From Candidatus Sulfotelmatobacter sp. (GTDB taxonomy: Bacteria > Acidobacteriota > Terriglobia > Terriglobales > Acidobacteriaceae), in the NCBI GenBank assembly GCA_030049565.1, contig JASIKQ010000056.1, forward strand, positions 1 to 5,948: a stretch of 5,948 nt of DNA. Direction: 5' to 3'. The translations under genes and the position numbers were made by a program. The notes under the pieces are model-generated. The model was not told the DNA's origin. It saw only the letters and a list, made by a program, of their open reading frames with translations, and did not search any database. This document shows positions 1 through 5,948 of the stretch, piece after piece (the first letter of the stretch is position 1; each line of letters opens with the position of its first letter).

Positions 1-1
1 C

Positions 2-697
2 ATTCTCAATGGCTCGAAGACCTTCAGCAGCAATGCTCCAGACGCCGATGTAACCATCGTCTTCGCGAACCTTGATCCCTCACGCGGGCCAAACGGCGTC
101 ACCGCTTTTCTGGTTGACAAAGGCACGCCGGGATTTTCTGTAGGCCGCAAGTTGCACAAAATGGGCCTGCGCACATCGCCCATGGCGGAAATAAGGCTTC
201 AGGACTGCGAGATTCCAGTTTCCAATTTACTGGGCAAAGAATTCGCCGGGCAAGCGGTCTTCACGGCTTCGATGGAGTGGGAGCGCATCTGCATTTTGGC
301 CGGCCATCTCGGTGCCATGCAGCGCATCATGGAAACCTGCGTCCAGTACGCCAAAGAGCGTAAGCAGTTCGGTGATCCCATCGGCAAGTTTCCCGCCATC
401 AACAACAAAATCGCCGACATGGATGTGCGCCTCGAAACCGGCCGCTTGGCGCTGTACAAAGCCGCCTGGCTCAAGAGCCAGGGCCGCCATCCGCTGCGAG
501 AAGCCTCGATCGCCAAGCTCTACGTGAGCGAAGCCTGCGTCCAGAGCTGTCTCGAGGCGATTCAAATTCACGGAGGGTACGGTTATACGACCGAATATCA
601 GCTCGAGCGCGAACTGCGCGACGCGATCGCCGGCACGATTTACTCCGGTACGTCGGAAATTCAGCGCGTGCTCATTGCCAACATGCAGGGGTTGTAG
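2..697 (+). CDS. Acyl-CoA dehydrogenase-family flavoprotein, probable prolyl-carrier-protein oxidase (5' end cut off)
   Basis: The reading frame is open from base 2 to the TAG at 695-697, giving 231 residues. Family members have about 380, so roughly 150 N-terminal residues lie outside the window. What is visible is the beta middle domain (from ILNGSKTFSS) and the helical C-terminal domain. Family hallmarks are RKQFG (Arg contacting FAD), IQIHGGYGY and YSGTSEIQR near the end. The catalytic Glu of medium-chain enzymes (YEGTS) is Ser here (bases 644-646). A Glu in MEWERI (bases 281-283) sits where isovaleryl-CoA dehydrogenase and AnaB carry their base, so the enzyme should still be active. A proline-type adenylating enzyme and a carrier protein follow on the same strand, so I infer FAD-dependent oxidation of prolyl-S-carrier to a pyrroline or pyrrole thioester, as by PltE, RedW or AnaB. 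An ordinary CoA-ester dehydrogenase is the alternative. The family is near certain; the substrate is moderately supported. Confidence 0.9.
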   Translation: MLNGSKTFSSNAPDADVTIVFANLDPSRGPNGVTAFLVDKGTPGFSVGRKLHKMGLRTSPMAEIRLQDCEIPVSNLLGKEFAGQAVFTASMEWERICILAGHLGAMQRIMETCVQYAKERKQFGDPIGKFPAINNKIADMDVRLETGRLALYKAAWLKSQGRHPLREASIAKLYVSEACVQSCLEAIQIHGGYGYTTEYQLERELRDAIAGTIYSGTSEIQRVLIANMQGL

Positions 698-749
698 ACG
701 AAAATTTTCCCCAGCTTCATCAATTGAAACAAAAGGGCCGCCGTAATTC

Positions 750-2327
750 ATGGCTTACCTACTGCAACAACTACTAAGTAAGAGCGCGAAGAAATATCCG
801 GGGAAAGAGGCCGTCTGGGGTCGCGGCCGCAGCATCACGTATCGCGAGCTCGACGAGCGTTCCAATCAGCTCGCCCACTTGTTGCGCAAGCAGGGCGTAA
901 GCAAAGGCGACCGCGTGGGATTGTTTTTCCCCAAGTGCGTCGAGTCCGTCATCAGCATGCTGGCTGTGCTCAAGGCCGGGGGGGTCTATGTGCCGGTCGA
1001 TCCTCAGGCCCCGGCGGATCGCGTGGGCTACATCATCGGCAACTGCGGCATCCGCGTTTTGATTACTGATCACGAAATGCGGCAGCTGCTTTCGCCGAAG
1101 ACTCTGGCTATCGTGGACTGCTGTGTTTCCACCGATCAGGCCGAGAACGGGCACAGCAGCATGATTCCATGGTCGCAGCTCGCCGAATTCCCAGCCGATC
1201 ATGCCCCGAATGTTCCGTCCATCGAAACCGATCTGGCCTACATTCTTTATACGTCTGGCTCGACGGGGAAACCCAAGGGCGTGATGGTGACGCACCGGAA
1301 CGCGCTGACGTTCGTCGAGTGGTGCGCGGAAGAATTTCAGGTGCACAGCCAAGACCGTTTATCGAACCACGCCCCGTTGCACTTCGATCTCTCCGTCTTC
1401 GACGTTTACAACGCGCTCGAAGCGGGCGCCACAGTTTACCTCATCACCGAAGAACTCTCCCTGTTTCCGACCAGCCTGGCGGCATTCATTCAAGAGAAGG
1501 AAATCACGATCTGGTATTCAGTGCCCTCGGCTCTGACCCTCCTGCTGCTGCACGCGCGCCTGACGCCAGAGAAGCTGGGCAGCATTCGAACCATCCTCTT
1601 CGCCGGCGAGGTTTTGCCCATGAAATATCTGCGGCAACTGGCTGAAATCGCGCCCAAAGCCGATCTCTATAACCTCTACGGTCCGACTGAAACTAACGTT
1701 TGCACATATTACAAAGTCGAGCGCGAACGCCTTGCCGGCATGGAGAAACTTCCCATCGGCATCGCCTGCGCCAACACCGAGGCTTTTGCCGTGACCGACG
1801 ACGGACGCATTGCCGGCGTCGGCGAAAGCGGCGAACTCCACGTCCGCGGGCCGGCCGTTACCTACGGATATTGGGCCGACGTCGAAAAGACTCGCAAAAT
1901 GGTCGTGCCCAACCACTTCCAGGAAAACTTCGAAGAAAAGATGTATCGCACTGGCGATTTGGTTACGCTGAACGAAGACGGCAACTTCTACTTCCAGGGG
2001 CGCCGCGACAGCATGATCAAGAGCCGGGGCTACCGCATCGAGCTGGGCGAGATCGAAAGCGCGCTGCTGAGCCATCCGGGCGTAAAAGAAGCAGCGGTAC
2101 TGGCCATTCCAGACGAGGTCGTAGGCAACCGCATCCGCGCAGTTGTATCCCTGAACGTTCCCGATTCCCTCAAGCCGCTGGACTTGCAGCAGCACTGCTC
2201 GGCCAAAGTTCCGAAATACATGCTTCCGGAGTTGATCGAGCTCTGCGAGGAGCTGCCAAAAACCTCGACGGGGAAGATTGACCGCGACAGATTGAAGGAA
2301 GCAGCCGCTGCCCTACCTATGGCGTAA
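750..2327 (+). CDS. Free-standing amino-acid adenylation enzyme, probable L-proline:carrier-protein ligase (PltF/RedM-like)
   Basis: This 525-residue ANL-superfamily enzyme is a complete stand-alone adenylation domain with no fused carrier or condensation domain. Motifs in order are LKAGG (A2, residue 74 on), YTSGSTGKPKGV (A3, 167-178), NLYGPTETN (A5, 308-316), YRTGD (A7, 399-403), GRRDSMIKSRGYR (A8, 417-429) and the A10 lysine K509. By-eye alignment to GrsA gives pocket residues D213, L214, F217, Y256, L283, A285, L309, V317, C318 and K509. This is one change from the DLLYLALVCK proline code I recall for PltF, RedM and CouN4/CloN4. The predicted reaction is ATP-dependent prolyl-AMP formation and transfer to the phosphopantetheine of a separate carrier, probably the 91-aa protein encoded next. 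The start ATG follows an AAAGGG at 732-737, a rather long spacing. It lies 52 bases after the dehydrogenase. Adenylation activity is very likely; proline as substrate is a strong inference that needs an assay. Confidence 0.93.
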   Translation: MAYLLQQLLSKSAKKYPGKEAVWGRGRSITYRELDERSNQLAHLLRKQGVSKGDRVGLFFPKCVESVISMLAVLKAGGVYVPVDPQAPADRVGYIIGNCGIRVLITDHEMRQLLSPKTLAIVDCCVSTDQAENGHSSMIPWSQLAEFPADHAPNVPSIETDLAYILYTSGSTGKPKGVMVTHRNALTFVEWCAEEFQVHSQDRLSNHAPLHFDLSVFDVYNALEAGATVYLITEELSLFPTSLAAFIQEKEITIWYSVPSALTLLLLHARLTPEKLGSIRTILFAGEVLPMKYLRQLAEIAPKADLYNLYGPTETNVCTYYKVERERLAGMEKLPIGIACANTEAFAVTDDGRIAGVGESGELHVRGPAVTYGYWADVEKTRKMVVPNHFQENFEEKMYRTGDLVTLNEDGNFYFQGRRDSMIKSRGYRIELGEIESALLSHPGVKEAAVLAIPDEVVGNRIRAVVSLNVPDSLKPLDLQQHCSAKVPKYMLPELIELCEELPKTSTGKIDRDRLKEAAAALPMA

Positions 2328-2380
2328 CACGAACAGGCCATTTCACATTTCATGCTATAGCAATACAATCGCCATACTTT

Positions 2381-2386
2381 AGAGGA
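2381..2386 (+). promoter_or_regulatory. Shine-Dalgarno for the carrier-protein gene
   Basis: AGAGGA lies four bases before the ATG at 2391, somewhat close but the strongest ribosome-binding site in the window. It supports the carrier-protein start and strong, independent initiation. That suits a carrier needed in excess over its partner enzymes, although the expression level is inference. Confidence 0.7.
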
Positions 2387-2390
2387 AAGC

Positions 2391-2666
2391 ATGATTCAGA
2401 CCACAGAAGTCAAAGAGCAGATTCGCCAGTATGTGCTGGAGGAGATCGCCAAGACCAAGGGTATCAATCAGATCACGGATCAGGAGGTCCTGACAAAGAA
2501 TGGCATCATCGATTCCATGGGCATCTTCCGCCTAGTGTCGTATCTCGAAGACACCTTCAAGATTCGCGTCGGCGATGAAGAGATCACTCACGACAATCTG
2601 CAGTGCATCGACGCCATTGAGCGCCTGGTGATTTCGAAATCAAAGAAGTCACTGGCCGGCAATTGA
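2391..2666 (+). CDS. Free-standing acyl/peptidyl carrier protein (probable prolyl carrier, PltL/RedO-like)
   Basis: This small acidic 91-residue protein has the helical carrier-protein pattern. The phosphopantetheine attachment site is Ser42 in the motif GIIDSMGIFRLVSYLED (Ser codon 2514-2516). DSMG in place of the DSLS typical of fatty-acid ACPs fits a discrete secondary-metabolism carrier. Length matches stand-alone carriers such as PltL (about 90 aa). It should be converted to the holo form by a phosphopantetheinyl transferase encoded elsewhere. The amino acid activated by the upstream adenylation enzyme would then be tethered here and presented to the dehydrogenase. A clear Shine-Dalgarno (AGAGGA, 2381-2386) fixes the start. 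The gene is 63 bases after the adenylation gene on the same strand. The carrier fold and serine are seen directly; its cargo is inferred from the neighbours. Confidence 0.93.
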   Translation: MIQTTEVKEQIRQYVLEEIAKTKGINQITDQEVLTKNGIIDSMGIFRLVSYLEDTFKIRVGDEEITHDNLQCIDAIERLVISKSKKSLAGN

Positions 2667-2773
2667 GCTGACGGCCGCCACAAAGTCGCCCGTCGCTTTG
2701 ACAAGATTCATCGTAGTCTTCTGCCCTTCCCCGCAGCGGAAATTCTTACAGGCAGTTCCAGGATTTTCTAATT
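2667..2773. other. 107-base spacer between the carrier protein and the glycosylphosphotransferase
   Basis: This is the longest gap between genes in the window. It contains only a small inverted repeat (CAAAG at 2681-2685, CTTTG at 2696-2700) with no T-run after it, so it is not a convincing intrinsic terminator. I could not identify a clear -35/-10 pair. It is a possible boundary between two transcription units, but nothing in the sequence proves it. Confidence 0.4.
2760..2763 (+). promoter_or_regulatory. Weak ribosome-binding site for the glycosylphosphotransferase
   Basis: AGGA lies ten bases before ATG 2774 and sixteen before ATG 2780. The spacing favours 2774 as the start. The match is short, so this is tentative. 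Confidence 0.4.
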
Positions 2774-4225
2774 ATGGGCATGGACCGCAAAGTTTTCTCC
2801 ACCGGGATGAAGGTTTTCGACTTGCTGCTGATGGTAGCGGCATTTATGGTGTCGACGCTGCCGCTGTTCCATCGCATACACCGGCTGACTCTGACCGAGT
2901 TTTTTGCCATGCGCGTGAAACTCGGCAATTTGCTATTGTTCGTCAGTTTTATGCTGGTGTGGCACATCCTGTTCAAAGTGTTGGGGCTCTACGGGTCAAA
3001 GCGTTTATCGCGGCGCTGGGAGGAGTTCCGCGACATCGTGGCCGCAACCACCCTGGGCACGCTCGTGATCGCCGCCGCGGCATGGGTTTTCCAGATTTGG
3101 GTGGTCAGCCGCGTCTTCCTGGTCTTGTTCTGGCTGATGACCACCGGCGCGGTGATATTAAGCCGCGTGATTATTCGCAGCACGTTGGCCTATGCCCGGC
3201 GGCATGGGCGCAACCTCCGCAACCTGCTGGTCATCGGCACCAATAACCGGGCGATCACTCTGGTCAAACGCATTCAGGCCAGACCTGAGCTCGGATATCG
3301 AATTCTCGGATTCGCTGACGCGAACTGGGAAGGCCTCGAAGCGGTGAAGAAAGAGGGCTATTCAGTGGTCAGCGACCTCGACTTCTTGCCGGCATATCTG
3401 CGCAAGAACGTGGTCGATGAGATCGTGTTGGCGCTTCCCATCCGCTCGTTTCATGGACTGGGATCGGCGATTGCCGGCGTATGCGAACAGCAGGGCATCA
3501 TCGTCCGCTTCATGCCCAACATTTTCGACCTGAAAGAAGCCAAGCACCAGTCCGACGATTTCGGCCACGACAACGAGCCGCTGATCGGACATGCCAGCAC
3601 CATCGTCGACGCCTGGGGTTTGGCCACTAAGCGCCTCATCGACATTGTCATTTCCACCACGGCCATCGTTGTGCTCTCGCCCGTCCTGGTCTTGACCGCG
3701 ATTCTGGTGAAACTCACCAGCCCGGGGCGGATTTTCTTCGTCCAGAAACGCCTGGGCCGCAACAAGCGCATGTTCGATATCTACAAATTCCGCACCATGG
3801 TCGTGGATGCGGAAATGCGCCTGAAAGAAATCGAGCACCAGAACGAAGTGAGCGGACCAGTTTTCAAGATCAAAAACGATCCCCGTATCACTCCGGTGGG
3901 CCGTTTCCTGCGCAAGACCAGCATTGACGAGCTGCCGCAGTTGTTCAACGTACTGAAGGGTGACATGAGTCTGGTCGGTCCGCGCCCGCTGCAGGTGCGC
4001 GATTACGAGTTGTTCGACACCTTTGGCCAGGACTGGCAGCGCCGCCGCTTCAGCGTGCGCCCCGGCATTACCTGCCTCTGGCAAATCAATGGACGAAGTT
4101 CGATTCCTTTCGAGAAGTGGATGGAGTTGGATCTGCAGTACATCCGTACTTGGTCATTGTGGCTGGACTTCGAAATTCTGGCGAAAACCCTGCCCGCGGT
4201 TTTGAAAGGATCCGGAGCGGCGTAA
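2774..4225 (+). CDS. Undecaprenyl-phosphate sugar-1-phosphate transferase (WcaJ/EpsL-type polyprenyl glycosylphosphotransferase)
   Basis: This 483-residue inner-membrane protein has the standard long-form layout. Four hydrophobic helices lie at about 13-33, 50-72, 88-108 and 112-135. A Rossmann-like CoA_binding_3 domain starts at NLLVIG (150-155). A further membrane helix (about 289-312) leads into the bacterial sugar transferase domain (about 286-478). Catalytic-domain motifs are YKFRTM (337-342), SIDELPQL with the Asp-Glu dyad D385/E386, LVGPRP (400-405), RPGIT (429-433) and LWQINGRS. The dyad is the nucleophile and partner known from PglC, so the enzyme should be active. The family moves a hexose-1-phosphate from a nucleotide sugar to undecaprenyl phosphate, the first step of exopolysaccharide, capsule or O-unit assembly; the sugar cannot be read from sequence. 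The start at 2774 has an AGGA ten bases upstream; ATG 2780 is a less well spaced alternative. No other polysaccharide gene is visible here, which makes its position between carrier and NRPS genes notable. Confidence 0.95.
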   Translation: MGMDRKVFSTGMKVFDLLLMVAAFMVSTLPLFHRIHRLTLTEFFAMRVKLGNLLLFVSFMLVWHILFKVLGLYGSKRLSRRWEEFRDIVAATTLGTLVIAAAAWVFQIWVVSRVFLVLFWLMTTGAVILSRVIIRSTLAYARRHGRNLRNLLVIGTNNRAITLVKRIQARPELGYRILGFADANWEGLEAVKKEGYSVVSDLDFLPAYLRKNVVDEIVLALPIRSFHGLGSAIAGVCEQQGIIVRFMPNIFDLKEAKHQSDDFGHDNEPLIGHASTIVDAWGLATKRLIDIVISTTAIVVLSPVLVLTAILVKLTSPGRIFFVQKRLGRNKRMFDIYKFRTMVVDAEMRLKEIEHQNEVSGPVFKIKNDPRITPVGRFLRKTSIDELPQLFNVLKGDMSLVGPRPLQVRDYELFDTFGQDWQRRRFSVRPGITCLWQINGRSSIPFEKWMELDLQYIRTWSLWLDFEILAKTLPAVLKGSGAA

Positions 4226-4299
4226 ACACCAGAAGTTGAAGTCGACCCTGTACCCTGCCAAACCATTCGATCTTCAAGTTGCAAATCTTGCGGCTACCT
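4226..4299. other. 74-base spacer before the NRPS gene
   Basis: No clear promoter, terminator or Shine-Dalgarno is visible. A short inverted repeat (TTGAAG at 4236-4241, CTTCAA at 4272-4277) has a 30-base loop and is probably chance. From 4240 the spacer is open in the NRPS frame and its last codons read as part of a C-to-A linker, so part of it may be translated or be relic coding sequence. Confidence 0.4.
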
Positions 4300-5948
4300 A
4301 TGCTGACAGCGGCCGAAAAGCAGCAATTGGCGGAGTGGAATAGTACCGAAGCGGAATTCCCCCGCGACCTGTGCATTCACGAACTGGTTGAGGCTCAAGC
4401 CGTCCGCACGCCAAACGCAGTCGCAATCGAGCACAGCGACCAACAGCTTAGTTATCGCGAACTCGATCGCCGCGCGAATCAGTTGGCGCACTTCCTCGAG
4501 AAGCGGGGAGTCGGACCTGAATCCAAGGTCGGCATCTGCCTGCGGCGCTCGCTGGAACTGCCGGTAACTTTGCTTGCCGTGCTCAAAGCAGGCGCAGCTT
4601 GTGTGCCCCTCGACCCGGCGTATCCCAAAGAGCGCCTCGCCTACATGCTCGAGGATGCGCAAACAGCAGTCGTGCTCACTCAGCCGGGTCTGCTGGCGGA
4701 AGTGACGGACTTTGACGCCGAAGTCATTGCGCTAGACGCTTCGTGGAGCGCGTTCGCTGGTGAAAGCGCCCAGGCTCTTCGCAGCGGAGTGAAACCCGGG
4801 AATCTGGCTTATGTAATCTTTACTTCGGGTTCCACCGGCAAGCCGCGGGGCGTGCTGCTGAACCACTACGGCCTGGTGAATCACAACTGCGCCGCACTCA
4901 AGCTGTTCGGACTGAGCGCGTCGGACCGCATGGCGCAGTTCGCCTCGATTTCTTCCGATATCGCGATTGAAGAAATTTTTCCCACTTGGATTTCCGGGGG
5001 CGCGCTGGTCATTCGCGAAGAAGAATCCTCGCTCGCTATCGCCGATTTTCTCAGCTGGGTCAGCCAGCGACGCGTAACCGTGCTCGATCTGCCGACCGCT
5101 TATTGGCACGAGTTCGTTGCTGAGCTTTCCCAAGTGGCCGCTTCTGACCCGACAGGTGGATTGCCTGACAGCTTGCGCATTGTAATCGTCGGCGGCGAAA
5201 CGGCATCTTTGACCGCCCTCGCCGCGTGGCACAAGCTGGCGGGTTCGCGTGTTCGCTGGGTTAACACCTACGGCCCGACCGAAACCAGCGTCATTGTGAC
5301 CGCCTTCGAGCCAAAGCAGTGGGAAGAAGTCCCAGCCACATTGCCGATTGGCCATCCAATCGCCAACACGAAAATCTATATCCTCGATGAGCAGTTGCAG
5401 CCGCTGCCTGGGGGAATCGCCGGTGAGCTTTATGTTTCCGGAGCCGGCCTGGCGCGCGGGTATTTGAACCGTCCCGAAATCACGGCAGAGAAGTTCATTA
5501 AAGATCCATTCAGCAGCGATCCAGCAGCGCGCATGTACAAGACTGGCGACCGGGCGCGTTATCTAGTCAATGGCGAGATTGAATTTGTCGGTCGCACCGA
5601 CGACCAGGTAAAGATTCGTGGCTACCGCGTCGAGTTAAAGGAAATCGAGTCCGTACTCGGCTCGCATCCCGGAGCACGCGAAGCCGCCGTCATCGCGCGT
5701 GAGGAAAAAGGTGAAAAAACTTTGGTTGCCTATGTGGTGCCTGCGCGCGAGAAAAGTCCTATCGCCAGCGAACTGAAAACTTACCTCAAGCAGAAGCTGC
5801 CGCATTATATGGTGCCCTCGGCGTTTGTTCTGCTCGAAGCCATGCCGAAAACTCCCAACGGCAAAGTCGATCGGCGCAATATGCCTGCGCCACGGCCTGG
5901 CGACTTCACCGAACCAAACGAATATGTCGCCCCGAAAGATGAACTCGA
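4300..5948 (+). CDS. Nonribosomal peptide synthetase, N-terminal adenylation domain (3' end cut off)
   Basis: The frame runs open from the ATG at 4300 off the window end, giving 549 residues. It holds one full adenylation domain: YRELDRRANQLAHFL (A1 region), LKAGAACVPLDP (A2), FTSGSTGKPRGV (A3, 174-185), NTYGPTETS (A5, 322-330), YKTGD (A7), GRTDDQVKIRGYRVEL (A8) and NGKVDRR with K522 (A10). The last residues, EYVAPKDEL, are the usual linker into a carrier (T) domain, so the gene continues. By-eye pocket residues are D220, I221, E224, D263, I296, G298, T323, V331, I332 and K522. The two acidic side chains hint at a polar or basic amino acid, but I cannot name it. No condensation domain precedes it, although LRLPMLTAAEKQQL resembles the usual C-to-A linker, so this looks like a loading module. 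No Shine-Dalgarno precedes ATG 4300. In-frame TTG codons at 4288 and 4279 are possible starts, and the frame is closed by a TGA at 4237. Confidence 0.93.
   Translation, partial: MLTAAEKQQLAEWNSTEAEFPRDLCIHELVEAQAVRTPNAVAIEHSDQQLSYRELDRRANQLAHFLEKRGVGPESKVGICLRRSLELPVTLLAVLKAGAACVPLDPAYPKERLAYMLEDAQTAVVLTQPGLLAEVTDFDAEVIALDASWSAFAGESAQALRSGVKPGNLAYVIFTSGSTGKPRGVLLNHYGLVNHNCAALKLFGLSASDRMAQFASISSDIAIEEIFPTWISGGALVIREEESSLAIADFLSWVSQRRVTVLDLPTAYWHEFVAELSQVAASDPTGGLPDSLRIVIVGGETASLTALAAWHKLAGSRVRWVNTYGPTETSVIVTAFEPKQWEEVPATLPIGHPIANTKIYILDEQLQPLPGGIAGELYVSGAGLARGYLNRPEITAEKFIKDPFSSDPAARMYKTGDRARYLVNGEIEFVGRTDDQVKIRGYRVELKEIESVLGSHPGAREAAVIAREEKGEKTLVAYVVPAREKSPIASELKTYLKQKLPHYMVPSAFVLLEAMPKTPNGKVDRRNMPAPRPGDFTEPNEYVAPKDEL

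Noticed and set aside
700..709. Perfect 10-base palindrome GAAAATTTTC just after the dehydrogenase stop
   Set aside because: This is an A/T-run symmetry in a short AT-rich spacer. It cannot form a stable hairpin loop and there is no GC stem, so it is not a terminator.
1518..2195. Minus-strand open frame (225 aa) opposite the first adenylation gene
   Set aside because: It is a shadow of a clearly coding region, with no recognisable motifs and no ribosome-binding site of note.
750..2327. Exosortase-associated acyl-CoA ligase, or serine-activating aminomalonyl-pathway enzyme (ZmaJ-like)
   Set aside because: Both fit a ligase beside a carrier protein or dehydrogenase, but the pocket residues match the proline pattern, not the serine code. 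No PEP-CTERM, exosortase or decarboxylase gene is visible to support the former.
2353..2362. Perfect 10-base palindrome TGCTATAGCA upstream of the carrier gene
   Set aside because: It is short and single-copy, with no neighbouring promoter elements I can define. It could be an operator, but chance is as likely.
2681..2700. CAAAG/CTTTG hairpin after the carrier gene as a terminator
   Set aside because: It has only five base pairs, a ten-base loop and no T-tract downstream.
2698..3246. Plus-strand open frame (182 aa) overlapping the start of the glycosylphosphotransferase in another frame
   Set aside because: It would overlap the membrane-helix region of a well-supported gene, and its Arg/His/Pro-rich translation looks like an out-of-frame reading.
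3362..4084. Long minus-strand open frame (240 aa) opposite the glycosylphosphotransferase
   Set aside because: It lies wholly inside a gene with intact family motifs. The protein resembles no family I know and is His/Ala/Asp-rich, as expected of an antisense shadow.
4732..5355. Minus-strand open frame (207 aa) opposite the NRPS adenylation domain
   Set aside because: The plus strand here encodes the A3 to A5 motifs. The antisense product has low-complexity composition and no known domain.

Overview
The window is moderately GC-rich bacterial DNA. It is a compact, one-direction run of five genes with no RNA genes, mobile elements or CRISPR. The NRPS-type adenylation domain and the WcaJ-like glycosyltransferase have a style I associate with soil Acidobacteriota or similar environmental Gram-negatives. 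That assignment is a low-confidence impression, because no phylogenetic marker gene is present.

Left part (2-2666): three genes form a recognisable cassette. They are the C-terminal 231 residues of an acyl-CoA dehydrogenase-family flavoprotein, a free-standing amino-acid adenylation enzyme (525 aa), and a free-standing carrier protein (91 aa). Aligned by eye to GrsA, the adenylation pocket reads D-L-F-Y-L-A-L-V-C-K. This is one residue from the L-proline code I recall for PltF, RedM and CouN4/CloN4. The dehydrogenase lacks the Glu of the medium-chain enzymes but has one at the isovaleryl-CoA dehydrogenase position, as reported for AnaB, the prolyl-carrier oxidase of anatoxin synthesis. Together they predict that L-proline is activated, loaded on the small carrier protein and oxidised there to pyrrole-2-carboxyl or dehydroprolyl thioester.

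Middle (2774-4225): a complete polyprenyl-phosphate sugar-1-phosphate transferase (WcaJ/EpsL type). It has four N-terminal membrane helices, a Rossmann-like domain and a C-terminal catalytic domain with an intact Asp-Glu dyad. Such enzymes start exopolysaccharide or O-unit synthesis on undecaprenyl phosphate.

Right part (4300 to the window end): the start of a nonribosomal peptide synthetase that begins with an adenylation domain, has no condensation domain before it, and is cut where a carrier domain should begin. Its pocket (D-I-E-D-I-G-T-V-I-K) has two acidic residues and does not look proline-specific.

Taken together, the window looks like part of a biosynthetic locus joining a proline-derived (pyrrole-like) building block, a peptide synthetase and a lipid-linked sugar step. 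Whether the three parts make one molecule cannot be decided from this window. The functional union is inference from gene order and shared strand.
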